17,556 nt of DNA from an uncultured Lachnospiraceae bacterium (GCA_937891165.1 CALAEX010000268.1:1-17556), one strand, 5' to 3'; shown: positions 1 to 8,880, numbered from the stretch's first letter. A program made the numbers and translations. The notes: generated from the letters alone by a model not told the origin.

Positions 1-3000
1 TTTTGCATTTCTACCTAAATATTTGATATAATCCTCTTTCTTACTTTCTGTCAAATCGATTGGATATTTTAAACGATTGATAGCAACAGCAAGTTTATTT
101 TCTGTACCTTTAATATCAGAGAAAAAATCATCTAATGCAACGAAATTAAAGGTAGCATTTTTTCCCCATGCAGAGGCTAATAAACAAGCATACGGAGAGT
201 GTGAACCTTCCATTCCCATCCATACTTTATATTTTATTTCATCTGTTTCGGCTGATTTTACCGTAATGGTATGATTAGCCCATACAATGTTCCTAGCAGA
301 CAGATTGCCTTTCACTCTATTAATTCCTAGAAAACCAACTTTTGAGTTACAATTACCACGCACGATATCCAGACAATCTTTTCCTTCTTTTTCTGTATCG
401 CAAACAGAATCATAGACGACAATTTCCTTAACACCATGAAAAATACCAAATCCAAACGACTGAATTGTCTTTGGTAAAACAGCAACTTCTAATTTTGTTG
501 ATGCAAATGCACTATCTTCTATTGACTCTAAACACTCTGGAAAATCAATGTGCTTTAATTCATAACACCAAGCAAACGCTTCTTCTTTTATCGTCTTTAC
601 ATTTGGAATGCATACTTTTTCAAGCTTTCGACAACCTTTAAATGTTGCTTCTTCTACCATATCACTGTTCACGATGATTTCTTTTAAATTTGCACACTCA
701 GAAAATGCACATTTTCTAATTATCTCTACTTTCTCCAAGTTAATGGTTTCTAATTCCAAACATTCACAAAATGCATTCTCTTTGATTTCTTTTAACGATT
801 CTGGCAAAATAACGGTTTTTACAAATTGATTATGAGCAAAGGCCCACTCTCCAATGGTTGTTACTGTCTCTGGTAAAGTAATCGTAGTTCCTTTATATGC
901 CGTTGGAACAGCAATTAGTGTTGACATATCTTTTGAATATAAAATTCCATCTACAGAACAATAGATAGGATTATCCGATGAAACTTGAATTGCTTCAAAA
1001 ATAGCATCTGGCTTTTTATTATATGACCAACTTTTTTCATACATTGGAAACGTTAATGGACTTACTATTTCTACTGTCTTTGGTAAAAAAATAGAAGCAA
1101 GCGAAGTACATCCCTTGAAAAGATTGTTTGGAAGTTCTTTTGTTCCTTCTGGAATTGTAATGGATTTTAACTTTGTTCTACCCAAAAATGCTCCTTCTCC
1201 AAATTTTGTTACACTCTCTGGAATCACAACTTCCTCTAATATATCCTGATTTGTCCCTAACAACTTAAATGCATCCGAAGCAATTTCTGTAACTCCTTTT
1301 GGTATGACAAACTGTTTTTCCAAAAATATATTACACCGCCAAAGTATACTTCCTACTACAACGTATGGTGCAGTCTTATAATATGCCGTCCCACTAATAG
1401 AACTTTCTACTATATTTTGCACCAGTTCTATTCCTTGCATTTCTTCTAAGGAAGTACAATTATAAAACGCATCTTCTTTGATTGTTTCCATATTTTTATG
1501 TAAAACAATTTTCTTTAGTTCACTAAAGTTTCCAAATGCACCTGCTTCAATTACTTTTGTAGTTTCTTGTACTTCATATTCTTCTGTTTTCATACAAAAG
1601 AAATGAATGAGTCTTGTTTTATTTTTACTATATAGGGCAACTCCATCCGACCAAAACACAGGATTATCTTCTGCTACAATAAGCTTTCCAAAGGAAGTAC
1701 CACCACTATAATAATTGCCACTTCCAAATGTATAACGACTTAATCCTGTGATTTCCGTAATTGTCGCTGGAATGCGAAGTACCTTTAAAGAATTTCTAAT
1801 ACTAGATAATCCTGTTAACTTTGTTACAGGCAAACCACAAATCGTTTCTGGAATCACCGTTTCTTCCTCTGCAATAGGATGACTATAAGAATCTTGTTTT
1901 AAAGATACACTTACCGTTTTTTCTTCTGTAATTTCATATTCTAAGCCTTCGAATACCTCTGTTGTTTCTACTTCAAAATCTTCATCATAAACTACTTTTA
2001 GGGAAAACTTCTTAAATTTAGACTCTCCTGCCTCGTATGTTTTCAAAAATGTTTCTGCATAACTTCCACGCTCTACTATATATACGGTACTTTCATTAAG
2101 GTATAAATCTTTATAAGAACCTTTTTCATCACAAAAAATGTTTGGACTAATTTCTTTTACGGAAGCTGGTATTGTTACTTTTATTAATGACTCACAACCA
2201 AAAAATGCCCCTGTACCAATGCGTTCTACTCCTTCTGGAATGACAACACTCGTTAAACTTTTATTATCTAAAAACATACCAACTGGAATTTCTTTTAATT
2301 TTTTCGGAAGTATGACTGTCTGAAGTGACTCACAGTGATAAAATACATTTTCCCCAATTGTTGTAATGGAGTTTGGAAATTCTACTGATAAAATTTTATT
2401 TGATGCTCCATAAGATTCTTCAAACGCACGAGGAGCAACCAAAAGTACTGGATATCCTCCGATTTGTTCTGGAACTTTTACTTTCTTTTTCTGACCACGA
2501 TAAGAAATAATCGCAATCCCCTCTTGATATGGTACTACACAAAACTCAGAAGAAAGGGAAGAAATTTCTTCCATTCCGTACGGAATATAGTTTAAATTCA
2601 TATTTTGTGCAGACCAACTTCCTAACATGAGTTCTAACATATAATCGCTTAAACCACAAGTAGGAGAAGCATAAATTGCTATCTTCTTACTATACGGAAT
2701 TGCATCTTGTGAAATATATTTCAAATCAGAATGGAAATAAATCTCTTTGATAAATTCACTAAATACACCATCCCATAAATATTCTATTTTATTAGATAAC
2801 ACGATCGTTTGTAATTTTTCACAATAATGAAATGCTCGACCAATATCCGTCACTGTATCCGGTACAACAAATTTTTTCTGTTTTTTCTTTGCTGGAAAAG
2901 CAATCAGTTTTGTCCTATCTTTATTATAAAGCACACCATCTACCGAAGTATAATATGGATTACTTTCACTTACTGTTATTTCCTCGATTGGATTATGAGC

Positions 3001-4632
3001 AATCGCAGAACTTGCAAAACATTTCACACTAGAAGGAATTGAAATTTTTGTAAGGTGACAGCCATCAAAAGCATTTGTTTCAATAACTTCTACCCCTTCT
3101 TGCATAGATACTTCTATTAGTCCAGAGTCCAAAAAAGCATTCGCACAAATTCGTTTTACAGTTGCTGGAATTGCGACGGATTTCAAATTTTTATGACTAT
3201 CCCTTCGAAATGCACCTTCCACAAGTTCCACTGTACCTTCTTTTATCACAAGCTCCTGTTCCAAATAGTCAGTAAATAATGCAATATAACCTGCCTCTGT
3301 TTTTTGATAAAATACATGATTCTCCCAAAAGAATGTCGTATTCTCTTTTGCAACGGAATACTGAATAGTTCTATAACTTCTATGCAAAGAAGAAACTGCT
3401 TCTGGCAATTCTAATTGTTTCATACTACAATACGACTTGACTGGGTAAGTGGAAGTAATCGGAAGACAATTTTCATCAAACGAAGTCAATCCTTTTGGTA
3501 ATTGAAGATTTACTAAATCAAAAGCATACTGGAATGCATTTACACCTAATTTCTTTACTTTTTCTGGCACAGTATATTCTGTAATTTTAGGTTTATAGCA
3601 ACTAATCAATTCCTGCGTTTCTTCATCTACAATTCGCAGAAAACCAATCTTATCCGTATAAAAATGAGTATTTGCTTTATCTACAATCACCGAATTACAA
3701 CGATAAAAAGAAAATGCCGTATCATCTATGATTTCCACCGAAGCAGGAATACGCAATGTTTTTATTTGTGCTTGTCCAAACGCTTTGTATTGAATTTCTT
3801 TTACTGATGCACCTAACGTTAATTTTGCAATTTTTCCCAAACGATAAAACGCATACTCTCCAATAATCGTAACGGAATCTGGTATTACAATCGTTTCTTC
3901 TGTTCCTAAATAATCATAAATTTTTGACTGACTTTTGTCCAATACAAAATCGTCTACTACAATAAACTGTTCATTCTCTGGTGATATTGTATAAGAAGGT
4001 GCTGGTGCTCCATGCAGACAGCTAACAGAAGCAGGTACTACAATGGAATTTCTTCCAAAAGCCATATAACCAATTTCTTCAATACCCTCTATTAAAGTTG
4101 ATTTCCCTATACTTTGAGAAAAAGCTCCTTTCCCAATCGTCTTTAGTGCAGTAGAAAATGTAATATTTTCTAAATTTAATACGTAACAAAGTTCAAATGC
4201 CTTTTTCTCAACCGTTATGACCGTATTTGGCATTTCATACGCTTGTAAATTTTTATTAAAACAATAATAAATAACGGTACGGTCACGATTATATAAAATA
4301 CCCGTTTCTGTATCATAAGAATAATACTCGTTTTCCTCCGAAATAGAAAAAATTTTAGCCCAACTTTGATACTCTGGATTTACTGCTAACAATTCTATGT
4401 TCTTTACCGTCTTAGGAATTTGAATATAAGAACTTCTTTTTCCTAGATGTAATGCATCTACTCCCCCAATTTCTAACACAGGCTTCCCGTCTAGTTCTTC
4501 TGGAATAATTAAAAATTCTTTTGTACCAGAATAACCAGTCACTTTTACTCCACCCGAAACTTCCTCATAGACATATTCATTTGGACAATCTAATGCAAAC
4601 AAATCTGCCATTTGATAGCTTTCTGCAATCAT
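1..4632 (-). CDS. Giant leaderless BspA-type leucine-rich-repeat protein (3' end outside window)
   Basis: The reverse strand reads as one open frame of 1544 codons from ATG at 4632 to the window edge, with no stop, so the C-terminus is missing. The protein starts MIAESYQMADLF, with no signal peptide or membrane segment, so it is probably cytoplasmic. I count about thirty repeats of the bacterial LRR_5/BspA type, each a variant of 'IPxSVxxIGxxAFxxCxxLxxI'. The repeats are interrupted by modules of the form 'NPxYxSVDGVLYNKDxTxLIAFP', with the G-[VI]-[AL]-LY core near residues 111, 566, 996 and 1229, plus more degenerate copies. From about residue 1400 the repeats stop and a different region begins, ending 'KEDYIKYLGRNAK' at the edge; I recall similar tails on other clostridial LRR proteins, before helical repeats. 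The start is chosen because GGAGG (4638-4642) lies 5 bases before it; an in-frame ATG at 4644 has no good binding site. BspA-type repeats usually mediate protein binding. The function here is unknown. Confidence 0.9.
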   Translation of the reverse strand, partial: MIAESYQMADLFALDCPNEYVYEEVSGGVKVTGYSGTKEFLIIPEELDGKPVLEIGGVDALHLGKRSSYIQIPKTVKNIELLAVNPEYQSWAKIFSISEENEYYSYDTETGILYNRDRTVIYYCFNKNLQAYEMPNTVITVEKKAFELCYVLNLENITFSTALKTIGKGAFSQSIGKSTLIEGIEEIGYMAFGRNSIVVPASVSCLHGAPAPSYTISPENEQFIVVDDFVLDKSQSKIYDYLGTEETIVIPDSVTIIGEYAFYRLGKIAKLTLGASVKEIQYKAFGQAQIKTLRIPASVEIIDDTAFSFYRCNSVIVDKANTHFYTDKIGFLRIVDEETQELISCYKPKITEYTVPEKVKKLGVNAFQYAFDLVNLQLPKGLTSFDENCLPITSTYPVKSYCSMKQLELPEAVSSLHRSYRTIQYSVAKENTTFFWENHVFYQKTEAGYIALFTDYLEQELVIKEGTVELVEGAFRRDSHKNLKSVAIPATVKRICANAFLDSGLIEVSMQEGVEVIETNAFDGCHLTKISIPSSVKCFASSAIAHNPIEEITVSESNPYYTSVDGVLYNKDRTKLIAFPAKKKQKKFVVPDTVTDIGRAFHYCEKLQTIVLSNKIEYLWDGVFSEFIKEIYFHSDLKYISQDAIPYSKKIAIYASPTCGLSDYMLELMLGSWSAQNMNLNYIPYGMEEISSLSSEFCVVPYQEGIAIISYRGQKKKVKVPEQIGGYPVLLVAPRAFEESYGASNKILSVEFPNSITTIGENVFYHCESLQTVILPKKLKEIPVGMFLDNKSLTSVVIPEGVERIGTGAFFGCESLIKVTIPASVKEISPNIFCDEKGSYKDLYLNESTVYIVERGSYAETFLKTYEAGESKFKKFSLKVVYDEDFEVETTEVFEGLEYEITEEKTVSVSLKQDSYSHPIAEEETVIPETICGLPVTKLTGLSSIRNSLKVLRIPATITEITGLSRYTFGSGNYYSGGTSFGKLIVAEDNPVFWSDGVALYSKNKTRLIHFFCMKTEEYEVQETTKVIEAGAFGNFSELKKIVLHKNMETIKEDAFYNCTSLEEMQGIELVQNIVESSISGTAYYKTAPYVVVGSILWRCNIFLEKQFVIPKGVTEIASDAFKLLGTNQDILEEVVIPESVTKFGEGAFLGRTKLKSITIPEGTKELPNNLFKGCTSLASIFLPKTVEIVSPLTFPMYEKSWSYNKKPDAIFEAIQVSSDNPIYCSVDGILYSKDMSTLIAVPTAYKGTTITLPETVTTIGEWAFAHNQFVKTVILPESLKEIKENAFCECLELETINLEKVEIIRKCAFSECANLKEIIVNSDMVEEATFKGCRKLEKVCIPNVKTIKEEAFAWCYELKHIDFPECLESIEDSAFASTKLEVAVLPKTIQSFGFGIFHGVKEIVVYDSVCDTEKEGKDCLDIVRGNCNSKVGFLGINRVKGNLSARNIVWANHTITVKSAETDEIKYKVWMGMEGSHSPYACLLASAWGKNATFNFVALDDFFSDIKGTENKLAVAINRLKYPIDLTESKKEDYIKYLGRNAK

Positions 4633-4699
4633 ACCTTCCTCCATACTATATCATTCTGCTTCCATTCCTTATCATCTATTCAAAACAATTTACTATAAA

Positions 4700-4729
4700 A
4701 CTATATCATCACATTTTTTAATATGTAAA
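4700..4729 (-). promoter_or_regulatory. Candidate promoter of the LRR gene
   Basis: On the reverse strand, TTTACA (4724-4729) and TATAGT (4700-4705) are separated by 18 bases. They lie just past the pheT terminator and about 70 bases before the LRR start codon. The match to a sigma-A promoter is reasonable, but the region is AT-rich, so chance matches are likely. Confidence 0.45.
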
Positions 4730-4734
4730 ATAAT

Positions 4735-4770
4735 ATGACTACCAATAAAATATCCTTTACTGGTAGTCAT
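4735..4770 (-). terminator. Intrinsic terminator after pheT
   Basis: ATGACTACCA (4735-4744) and TGGTAGTCAT (4761-4770) form a perfect 10-bp stem. It extends inward by TAAA/TTTA after one mismatch, leaving a 6-base loop. On the minus strand the stem is followed by ATTATTTT. It sits 15 bases after the pheT stop codon. The plus-strand side is also T-rich, so it could work in both directions, but both flanking genes are on the minus strand. Confidence 0.8.
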
Positions 4771-4785
4771 TTATTATTTTAAAAT

Positions 4786-7224
4786 CTACTGACGAAGCTC
4801 AATACCTGCTTCCGAAAGTTTCTTTAAAATTTTCTGCATTACTTCTGTAATATCTTTTTCTTCCAAAGTTCTATCTTTTGCACGGAATGTAATAGAATAT
4901 GCCATTGACTTATAGCCTTCTTGAATTTGACTACCTTCATAAATATCGAATAACTTGCAGTCTTCTAATAACTTACCGCCGTTCTTTACAATAATCTCTT
5001 CAATCTGACCTGCCATAATATCTTTCTTTACTAACATACTAATATCACGAGTTACAGCTGGGAATTTTGCAATACCTGTATATTTCATATCAAATCCTGC
5101 CCTCTTTACTACTTCTGGCATATCAAGTACCGCAACATAAGCTTTTTCTCCGATATCATATGTGTCTGCTACATCTGGATGAATTTCACCAAGATAACCA
5201 AGCACAATACCTTCATAAGAAATTTCAGCTTGTCTTCCTGGGTGTAAGAAATTCTTTCCTGCCTTTGGATTATAAGAAAGTTTTCCTTTTAATCCTGCTT
5301 TTTCTAATACTTCTTCTACCACACCTTTTAAATCAAAGAAGTCACCAGTACCATACATACCAAGTGTCAACTGCATTCTCTCATCTGGAAGCTCTGTTAA
5401 AGGAAGTGCCTTTGGTAAATAAATATTCGCTAATTCATATAAACGAACATTTTTATTACGTCTATTATAGTTCGTAGATAAAGAAGTTAACATACCGTTT
5501 AATGGAATGGTTCTCATAATACTGTAATCTTCGCCAAGTGGATTGGAAATTGTTACCGTTTGACGTAATACATCGTCTTTCTCTAAACGCAATTTATCAA
5601 ATACTTTTGGACTTTCAAAAGAATATGTCATTGCTTCAGAGAAGCCAAACTTTTCTACTGTTTCTCTTGCTAATGCTTCAATACGAAGTTTGAAGGAAAG
5701 CTTACCAGTTGTTGCTTCTCCTGTTGGCAAGGAAACTGGAATATTATCATAGCCATAGAAACGAGCCACTTCTTCTGCTAAATCTGCTTGACAAAGTACA
5801 TCTTGTCTCCAACTTGGAACAATCACTTCGTCTGTTTCCTCATCATATCCTAAATCTACACTTTTAAAATAACCAATCATGGTTTCTTTGGAAAGATTTG
5901 TTCCAAGTAACTGATTTGCTTTTTCCCAAGAGAATTTTACGCGATGTTCTGTTCTCACTGTTGGATATACATCCACACAACCACCAACGACTTCACCAGC
6001 ACCTAATTCTTCAATTAACTGACAAGCACGGTTGATAGCTTCCATTGCTGTATTAGGGTCAAGACCTTTTTCAAATTTAGAAGAAGCATCAGTACGAAGA
6101 CCTACTTTCTTGGAGGAAAGACGGATATTTGTACCATCAAAACAAGCAGCTTCAAATAATAAAGTAGTCGCAGTATCTGTAATCTTAGAATTTTCACCAC
6201 CCATAATACCTGCAATACCAACTGGCTTTTCCCCATCACAAATCATTAAAACAGAAGAATCTACTTTTCTTACCACACCATCCAGTGTTTGGAATTCTTC
6301 TCCATCTTCTGCACGACGAACGATAATTTTATTTCCTGCAATTGTATCTAAATCATATGCGTGCATTGGTTGAGAATATTCTTCCATCACATAATTTGTA
6401 ATATCTACAATATTGTTAATCGGACGAATGCCCTGTGCTGCTAATCTTCTTTGCATCCACATTGGAGATGGTTCAATTTTAATATTCTTTACGACTCTAC
6501 CTACATATCTCTTACAAAGGTCTGTATCTTTAATTTCAACAGAAATATAATCAGAAGCGTTTTCGTTATTTCCTGTCTCCTTAATGATTGGAGGATGGAA
6601 TGGCTTACGGAATGTGGCAGCAGCTTCTCTTGCAATACCAATCACACCAAAACAATCTACACGATTTGAGGTTACTTCATATTCAAATACTACTTCATGT
6701 AAGCCCATTGCTTCTGCTGCGTTAGAACCAAGCTTAATTCCATCATACGCAGGATTATCACTAAAAATATAAATTCCATTTTCTGGTGCATCTGGATACA
6801 TATCTTTGGAAGAACCAAGTTCTTCTACGGAACACATCATACCATTACTTTCTACACCACGAAGTTTTCCCTTTTTAATTTTTACACCACCAGCTACTCT
6901 CTTACCATCATGACCACAAGCAACACGACCACCATCTAATACAACAGGAATGATATCACCTTCTTTTACATTTGGTGCACCTGTTACAATCTGAGTTACT
7001 GTACCTTCTTCATCAATCTGTACTTGACAAACAATTAATTTTGTTGCGTCTGGATGACGCTCAATCTTTAAAATTTTTGCTACAACTATTTTATCTAAAT
7101 CTTCATCTAAAACTTCAAAACCTTCTACTTTTGTACCACTTAACGTCATTGCATCTGTGTATTCCTGTGGAGTTGCTTCTAACTCTGGTACATATGCCTT
7201 AATCCATGACATTGATGTATTCAT
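4786..7224 (-). CDS. pheT: Phenylalanyl-tRNA synthetase beta subunit
   Basis: This is the 812-residue beta chain of the cytoplasmic alpha2-beta2 enzyme that charges tRNA-Phe with phenylalanine. The length is normal for the bacterial family. Visible domains in order: the N-terminal start 'MNTSMSWIKAYVPELE'; an OB-fold tRNA-binding domain at about 40-150 (IVVAKILKIERHPDATKL); the B3/B4 editing domain at about 210-385, including 'RPINNIVDITNYVMEEYSQP'; a B5 domain at about 410-480; a catalytic-like core; and a C-terminal FDX-ACB anticodon-binding domain from about 720 (FPAVTRDISMLV). The start at 7224 has AAAGGA 9 bases upstream; an in-frame ATG four codons later is the alternative. It is the second gene after pheS and should share the T-box-controlled transcript, but a 245-bp spacer with a palindromic element separates them. 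Confidence 0.97.
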   Translation of the reverse strand: MNTSMSWIKAYVPELEATPQEYTDAMTLSGTKVEGFEVLDEDLDKIVVAKILKIERHPDATKLIVCQVQIDEEGTVTQIVTGAPNVKEGDIIPVVLDGGRVACGHDGKRVAGGVKIKKGKLRGVESNGMMCSVEELGSSKDMYPDAPENGIYIFSDNPAYDGIKLGSNAAEAMGLHEVVFEYEVTSNRVDCFGVIGIAREAAATFRKPFHPPIIKETGNNENASDYISVEIKDTDLCKRYVGRVVKNIKIEPSPMWMQRRLAAQGIRPINNIVDITNYVMEEYSQPMHAYDLDTIAGNKIIVRRAEDGEEFQTLDGVVRKVDSSVLMICDGEKPVGIAGIMGGENSKITDTATTLLFEAACFDGTNIRLSSKKVGLRTDASSKFEKGLDPNTAMEAINRACQLIEELGAGEVVGGCVDVYPTVRTEHRVKFSWEKANQLLGTNLSKETMIGYFKSVDLGYDEETDEVIVPSWRQDVLCQADLAEEVARFYGYDNIPVSLPTGEATTGKLSFKLRIEALARETVEKFGFSEAMTYSFESPKVFDKLRLEKDDVLRQTVTISNPLGEDYSIMRTIPLNGMLTSLSTNYNRRNKNVRLYELANIYLPKALPLTELPDERMQLTLGMYGTGDFFDLKGVVEEVLEKAGLKGKLSYNPKAGKNFLHPGRQAEISYEGIVLGYLGEIHPDVADTYDIGEKAYVAVLDMPEVVKRAGFDMKYTGIAKFPAVTRDISMLVKKDIMAGQIEEIIVKNGGKLLEDCKLFDIYEGSQIQEGYKSMAYSITFRAKDRTLEEKDITEVMQKILKKLSEAGIELRQ

Positions 7225-7276
7225 ACTGACTATTCCTTTCTATACTTAAATCTTTACTTTACCTTATAATTCTAAT

Positions 7277-7411
7277 AAGCCACTATATTTTGTATCTTAC
7301 AGGACACGCTCTCGCTCGTGGCGAAACGTAACGGTACTAGGCTCGAAAAAACCTCGCCAAGGACCGACGTTTCTTAACGGTCCTTTTAAGATACAAAACA
7401 TAGTAAGGCTT
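7277..7411. repeat. Palindromic structured element in the pheS-pheT spacer
   Basis: Arms at 7277-7305 and 7380-7411 are imperfect inverted repeats: AAGCC...TATTTTGTATCTTA on the left and TAAGATACAAAACATAGT...GGCTT on the right, followed inward by AGGAC/GTCCT. Inside are two hairpins. One is CACG/CGTG (7305-7308 with 7317-7320). The larger is GAAACGT/ACGTTTC (7323-7329 with 7367-7373), extended by CGGT/ACCG and a broken stem to an A-rich loop. An alternative GGACCG/CGGTCC hairpin (7361-7366 with 7378-7383) competes with these. The interior looks richer in G and C than the flanks. As RNA from either strand it could form a three-way junction. It could be a miniature inverted-repeat element, a dispersed intergenic repeat, or an RNA regulating pheT. 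I found no coding sequence in it, and nothing else clear in the rest of the spacer. Confidence 0.75.
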
Positions 7412-7469
7412 TGGCACAATATACTTGATAACTACATATCAAAGACTATTTAAAACTATATATGTGTTA

Positions 7470-8489
7470 TTAGAACTGTTTTAAAAATCTCACATCATTT
7501 TCATATAGGAGACGCATATCGTCAATTTCGTACTTTAACAGTGCGATACGTTCTAGTCCTACACCGAATGCAAATCCCGTATATTCCTTTGGGTCAATAC
7601 CACTCATTTCTAATACTCTTGGGTGAACCATACCACAGCCTAAAATTTCAATCCAACCAGAACCTTTACAGAAACGACAACCTTTACCACCGCATTTAAA
7701 ACAAGTTACGTCTACTTCTGCAGATGGTTCTGTAAATGGGAAGTGATGTGGACGGAATTTTACTTTTGTTTCTTCTCCGAATAACTCTTTTGCAAATTCT
7801 GCTAATGTACCTTTTAAATCTGCGAACGTAATATTTTTATCAATTACTAAGCCTTCAATCTGATGGAAGGATGGGGAATGTGTTGCATCTACTTCATCGG
7901 AACGGAATACTCTACCTGGAGCAATCATACGAATTGGCAACTTTCCTTTTTCCATTTCATGTACTTGAGTGGAGGAAGTCTGTGTACGGAGTAAAATATC
8001 CCCTGTAATATAAAATGTATCTTGTTCATCCTTTGCTGGGTGATTTGCTGGAATATTTAATGCTTCAAAGTTATAGTAATCGTATTCTACTTCTGGACCT
8101 TCTACTACTTCATAACCCATACCAACGAAAATTCGCTCTACTTCTTCTAATGCGATAGTGTTTGGATGACGATGTCCCATCACTGGACGCTTTGCAGGTA
8201 ATGTTACATCGATTGTTTCTGCTGCCATCTTTGCTTCTCTTAATGCTACTTCAAATGCTACTTTCTTTTCTTCTAAAACAGACTCAATCTCTGCTCTAGC
8301 ATCATTTACTAATTGTCCTACCATTGGACGGTCTTCTTTTGCTACCTCTTTTAAAGACTTCATTACATTCGTTAATTCACCTTTCTTACCAAGAAACGCA
8401 ACACGAATTTCATTCAGTTTTTCTAAACTCTCAGATTCTGTAATCTGACGCAATGCTTCAGATTTAATTGCTTCTACTTTTGCTTTCAC
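7470..8489 (-). CDS. pheS: Phenylalanyl-tRNA synthetase alpha subunit
   Basis: This is the catalytic alpha chain of the phenylalanyl-tRNA synthetase alpha2-beta2 complex, a class II aminoacyl-tRNA synthetase. An N-terminal helical coiled-coil arm (about residues 1-90) binds tRNA. The catalytic domain follows, with motif 2 visible as 'FRSDEVDATHSPSFHQIEGL' and motif 3 as 'GFAFGVGLERIALLKY', ending LLYENDVRFLKQF. A cysteine-rich stretch, CFKCGGKGCRFCKGSG, lies between the motifs. I place the start at GTG 8489, giving 339 residues, the family's usual length, because AGAGGAG (8495-8501) lies 5 bases upstream. A longer in-frame ATG at 8618 exists, but its extra 43 codons (MVPRFYRPLQC...) translate the T-box and terminator, so I reject it. 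It is the first gene of the pheS-pheT unit and is controlled by tRNA-Phe charging through the leader. Confidence 0.97.
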   Translation of the reverse strand: MKAKVEAIKSEALRQITESESLEKLNEIRVAFLGKKGELTNVMKSLKEVAKEDRPMVGQLVNDARAEIESVLEEKKVAFEVALREAKMAAETIDVTLPAKRPVMGHRHPNTIALEEVERIFVGMGYEVVEGPEVEYDYYNFEALNIPANHPAKDEQDTFYITGDILLRTQTSSTQVHEMEKGKLPIRMIAPGRVFRSDEVDATHSPSFHQIEGLVIDKNITFADLKGTLAEFAKELFGEETKVKFRPHHFPFTEPSAEVDVTCFKCGGKGCRFCKGSGWIEILGCGMVHPRVLEMSGIDPKEYTGFAFGVGLERIALLKYEIDDMRLLYENDVRFLKQF

Positions 8490-8562
8490 TGTTTCTCCTC
8501 TTTCTGTTGCTTTATGCAACTTTATAATCTGTGCTGAAAGGACTTTTTCTATTTTTAAGAAA

Positions 8563-8599
8563 TAAAAAAGTCCCTTACAGCATCTACACTGCAAGGGAC
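8563..8599 (-). terminator. T-box terminator hairpin before pheS
   Basis: GTCCCTTGCAG (8589-8599 on the minus strand) pairs with CTGTAAGGGAC (8570-8580). This gives an 11-bp stem with one G-U pair, an 8-base loop, and a TTTTTTATT tail. Its 5' arm overlaps the CCC that would pair with the T-box core, so the two folds are mutually exclusive, as expected for transcriptional attenuation. Confidence 0.92.
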
Positions 8600-8834
8600 G
8601 ATAAAATCGCGGTACCACCCTTATTTCCGACTTCTATTCTACAATCGGACTCTCATTGTTTGCTTAACGCGCAATCACGATACACCTTACCAAATAAAAT
8701 GGTTATTCTTCGGGCATACAGCTCGGGCGGGAACGTGGGGAACAATGTTGAACCAAAGAACACTTACAGCCGATGATGTTCTATCTCTGTTGGAAATCAA
8801 AGTCCTTAAAACGCCGTCAATGCTTTTTTATATG
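8563..8834 (-). promoter_or_regulatory. T-box riboswitch leader of pheS-pheT
   Basis: The minus strand carries the T-box core AAGGGTGGTACCGCG at 8608-8622, followed by CGTCCC, which can pair with it as the antiterminator. The tRNA-binding bulge reads UGGU, complementary to a 3' ACCA end, which fits the discriminator A of tRNA-Phe. Upstream, GGGCATA near the predicted transcript start can pair with TATGCCC to close a long 5' domain. Within it are an 'ACAGAGAT' segment and a 'GGCTGTAAG' apex-like sequence resembling T-box stem I. A UUC (Phe) triplet followed by A, at 8750-8752, is the best specifier candidate, but I did not resolve the full fold and other UUC triplets occur. The established mechanism is that uncharged tRNA stabilises the antiterminator and lets transcription enter pheS. 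Confidence 0.93.
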
Positions 8835-8840
8835 CCCTTT

Positions 8841-8869
8841 ATTTTAACGATATTTCGCATAAATGTCAA
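8841..8869 (-). promoter_or_regulatory. Sigma-A-type promoter of pheS-pheT
   Basis: On the reverse strand, a perfect TTGACA (8864-8869) and TAAAAT (8841-8846) are exactly 17 bases apart. Transcription would start near 8834, at the beginning of the T-box leader. The -35 box begins only about 12 bases past the stop codon of the preceding gene, and I see no terminator between them. Confidence 0.85.
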
Positions 8870-8880
8870 GTAATTAAAAG

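Noticed and set aside
2827..3042. Small open frames on the plus strand opposite the LRR gene (also at 77-274, 608-829, 2138-2323 and 4521-4721)
   Set aside because: They lie antisense to a continuous, well-supported frame, have no convincing ribosome binding sites and encode no recognisable protein.
1..4632. Pseudogene or frameshift in the giant LRR gene
   Set aside because: The frame stays open from the start codon to position 1 with repeats continuing in phase; the missing end is only the window edge.
5067..5477. Plus-strand open frame of 136 codons opposite pheT, and similar ones at 6032-6373 and 6972-7202
   Set aside because: Antisense shadow of pheT codons, with low-complexity composition and no family resemblance.
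7423..7442. Short TTGATA/TATCAA inverted repeat just after the palindromic element
   Set aside because: Only 6 bp, AT-rich and without a T-tail, so not distinguishable from chance.
8490..8618. N-terminal extension of pheS starting at ATG 8618
   Set aside because: The extra codons translate the T-box core and terminator, there is no matching family sequence, and GTG 8489 has an ideal ribosome binding site and gives the normal length.
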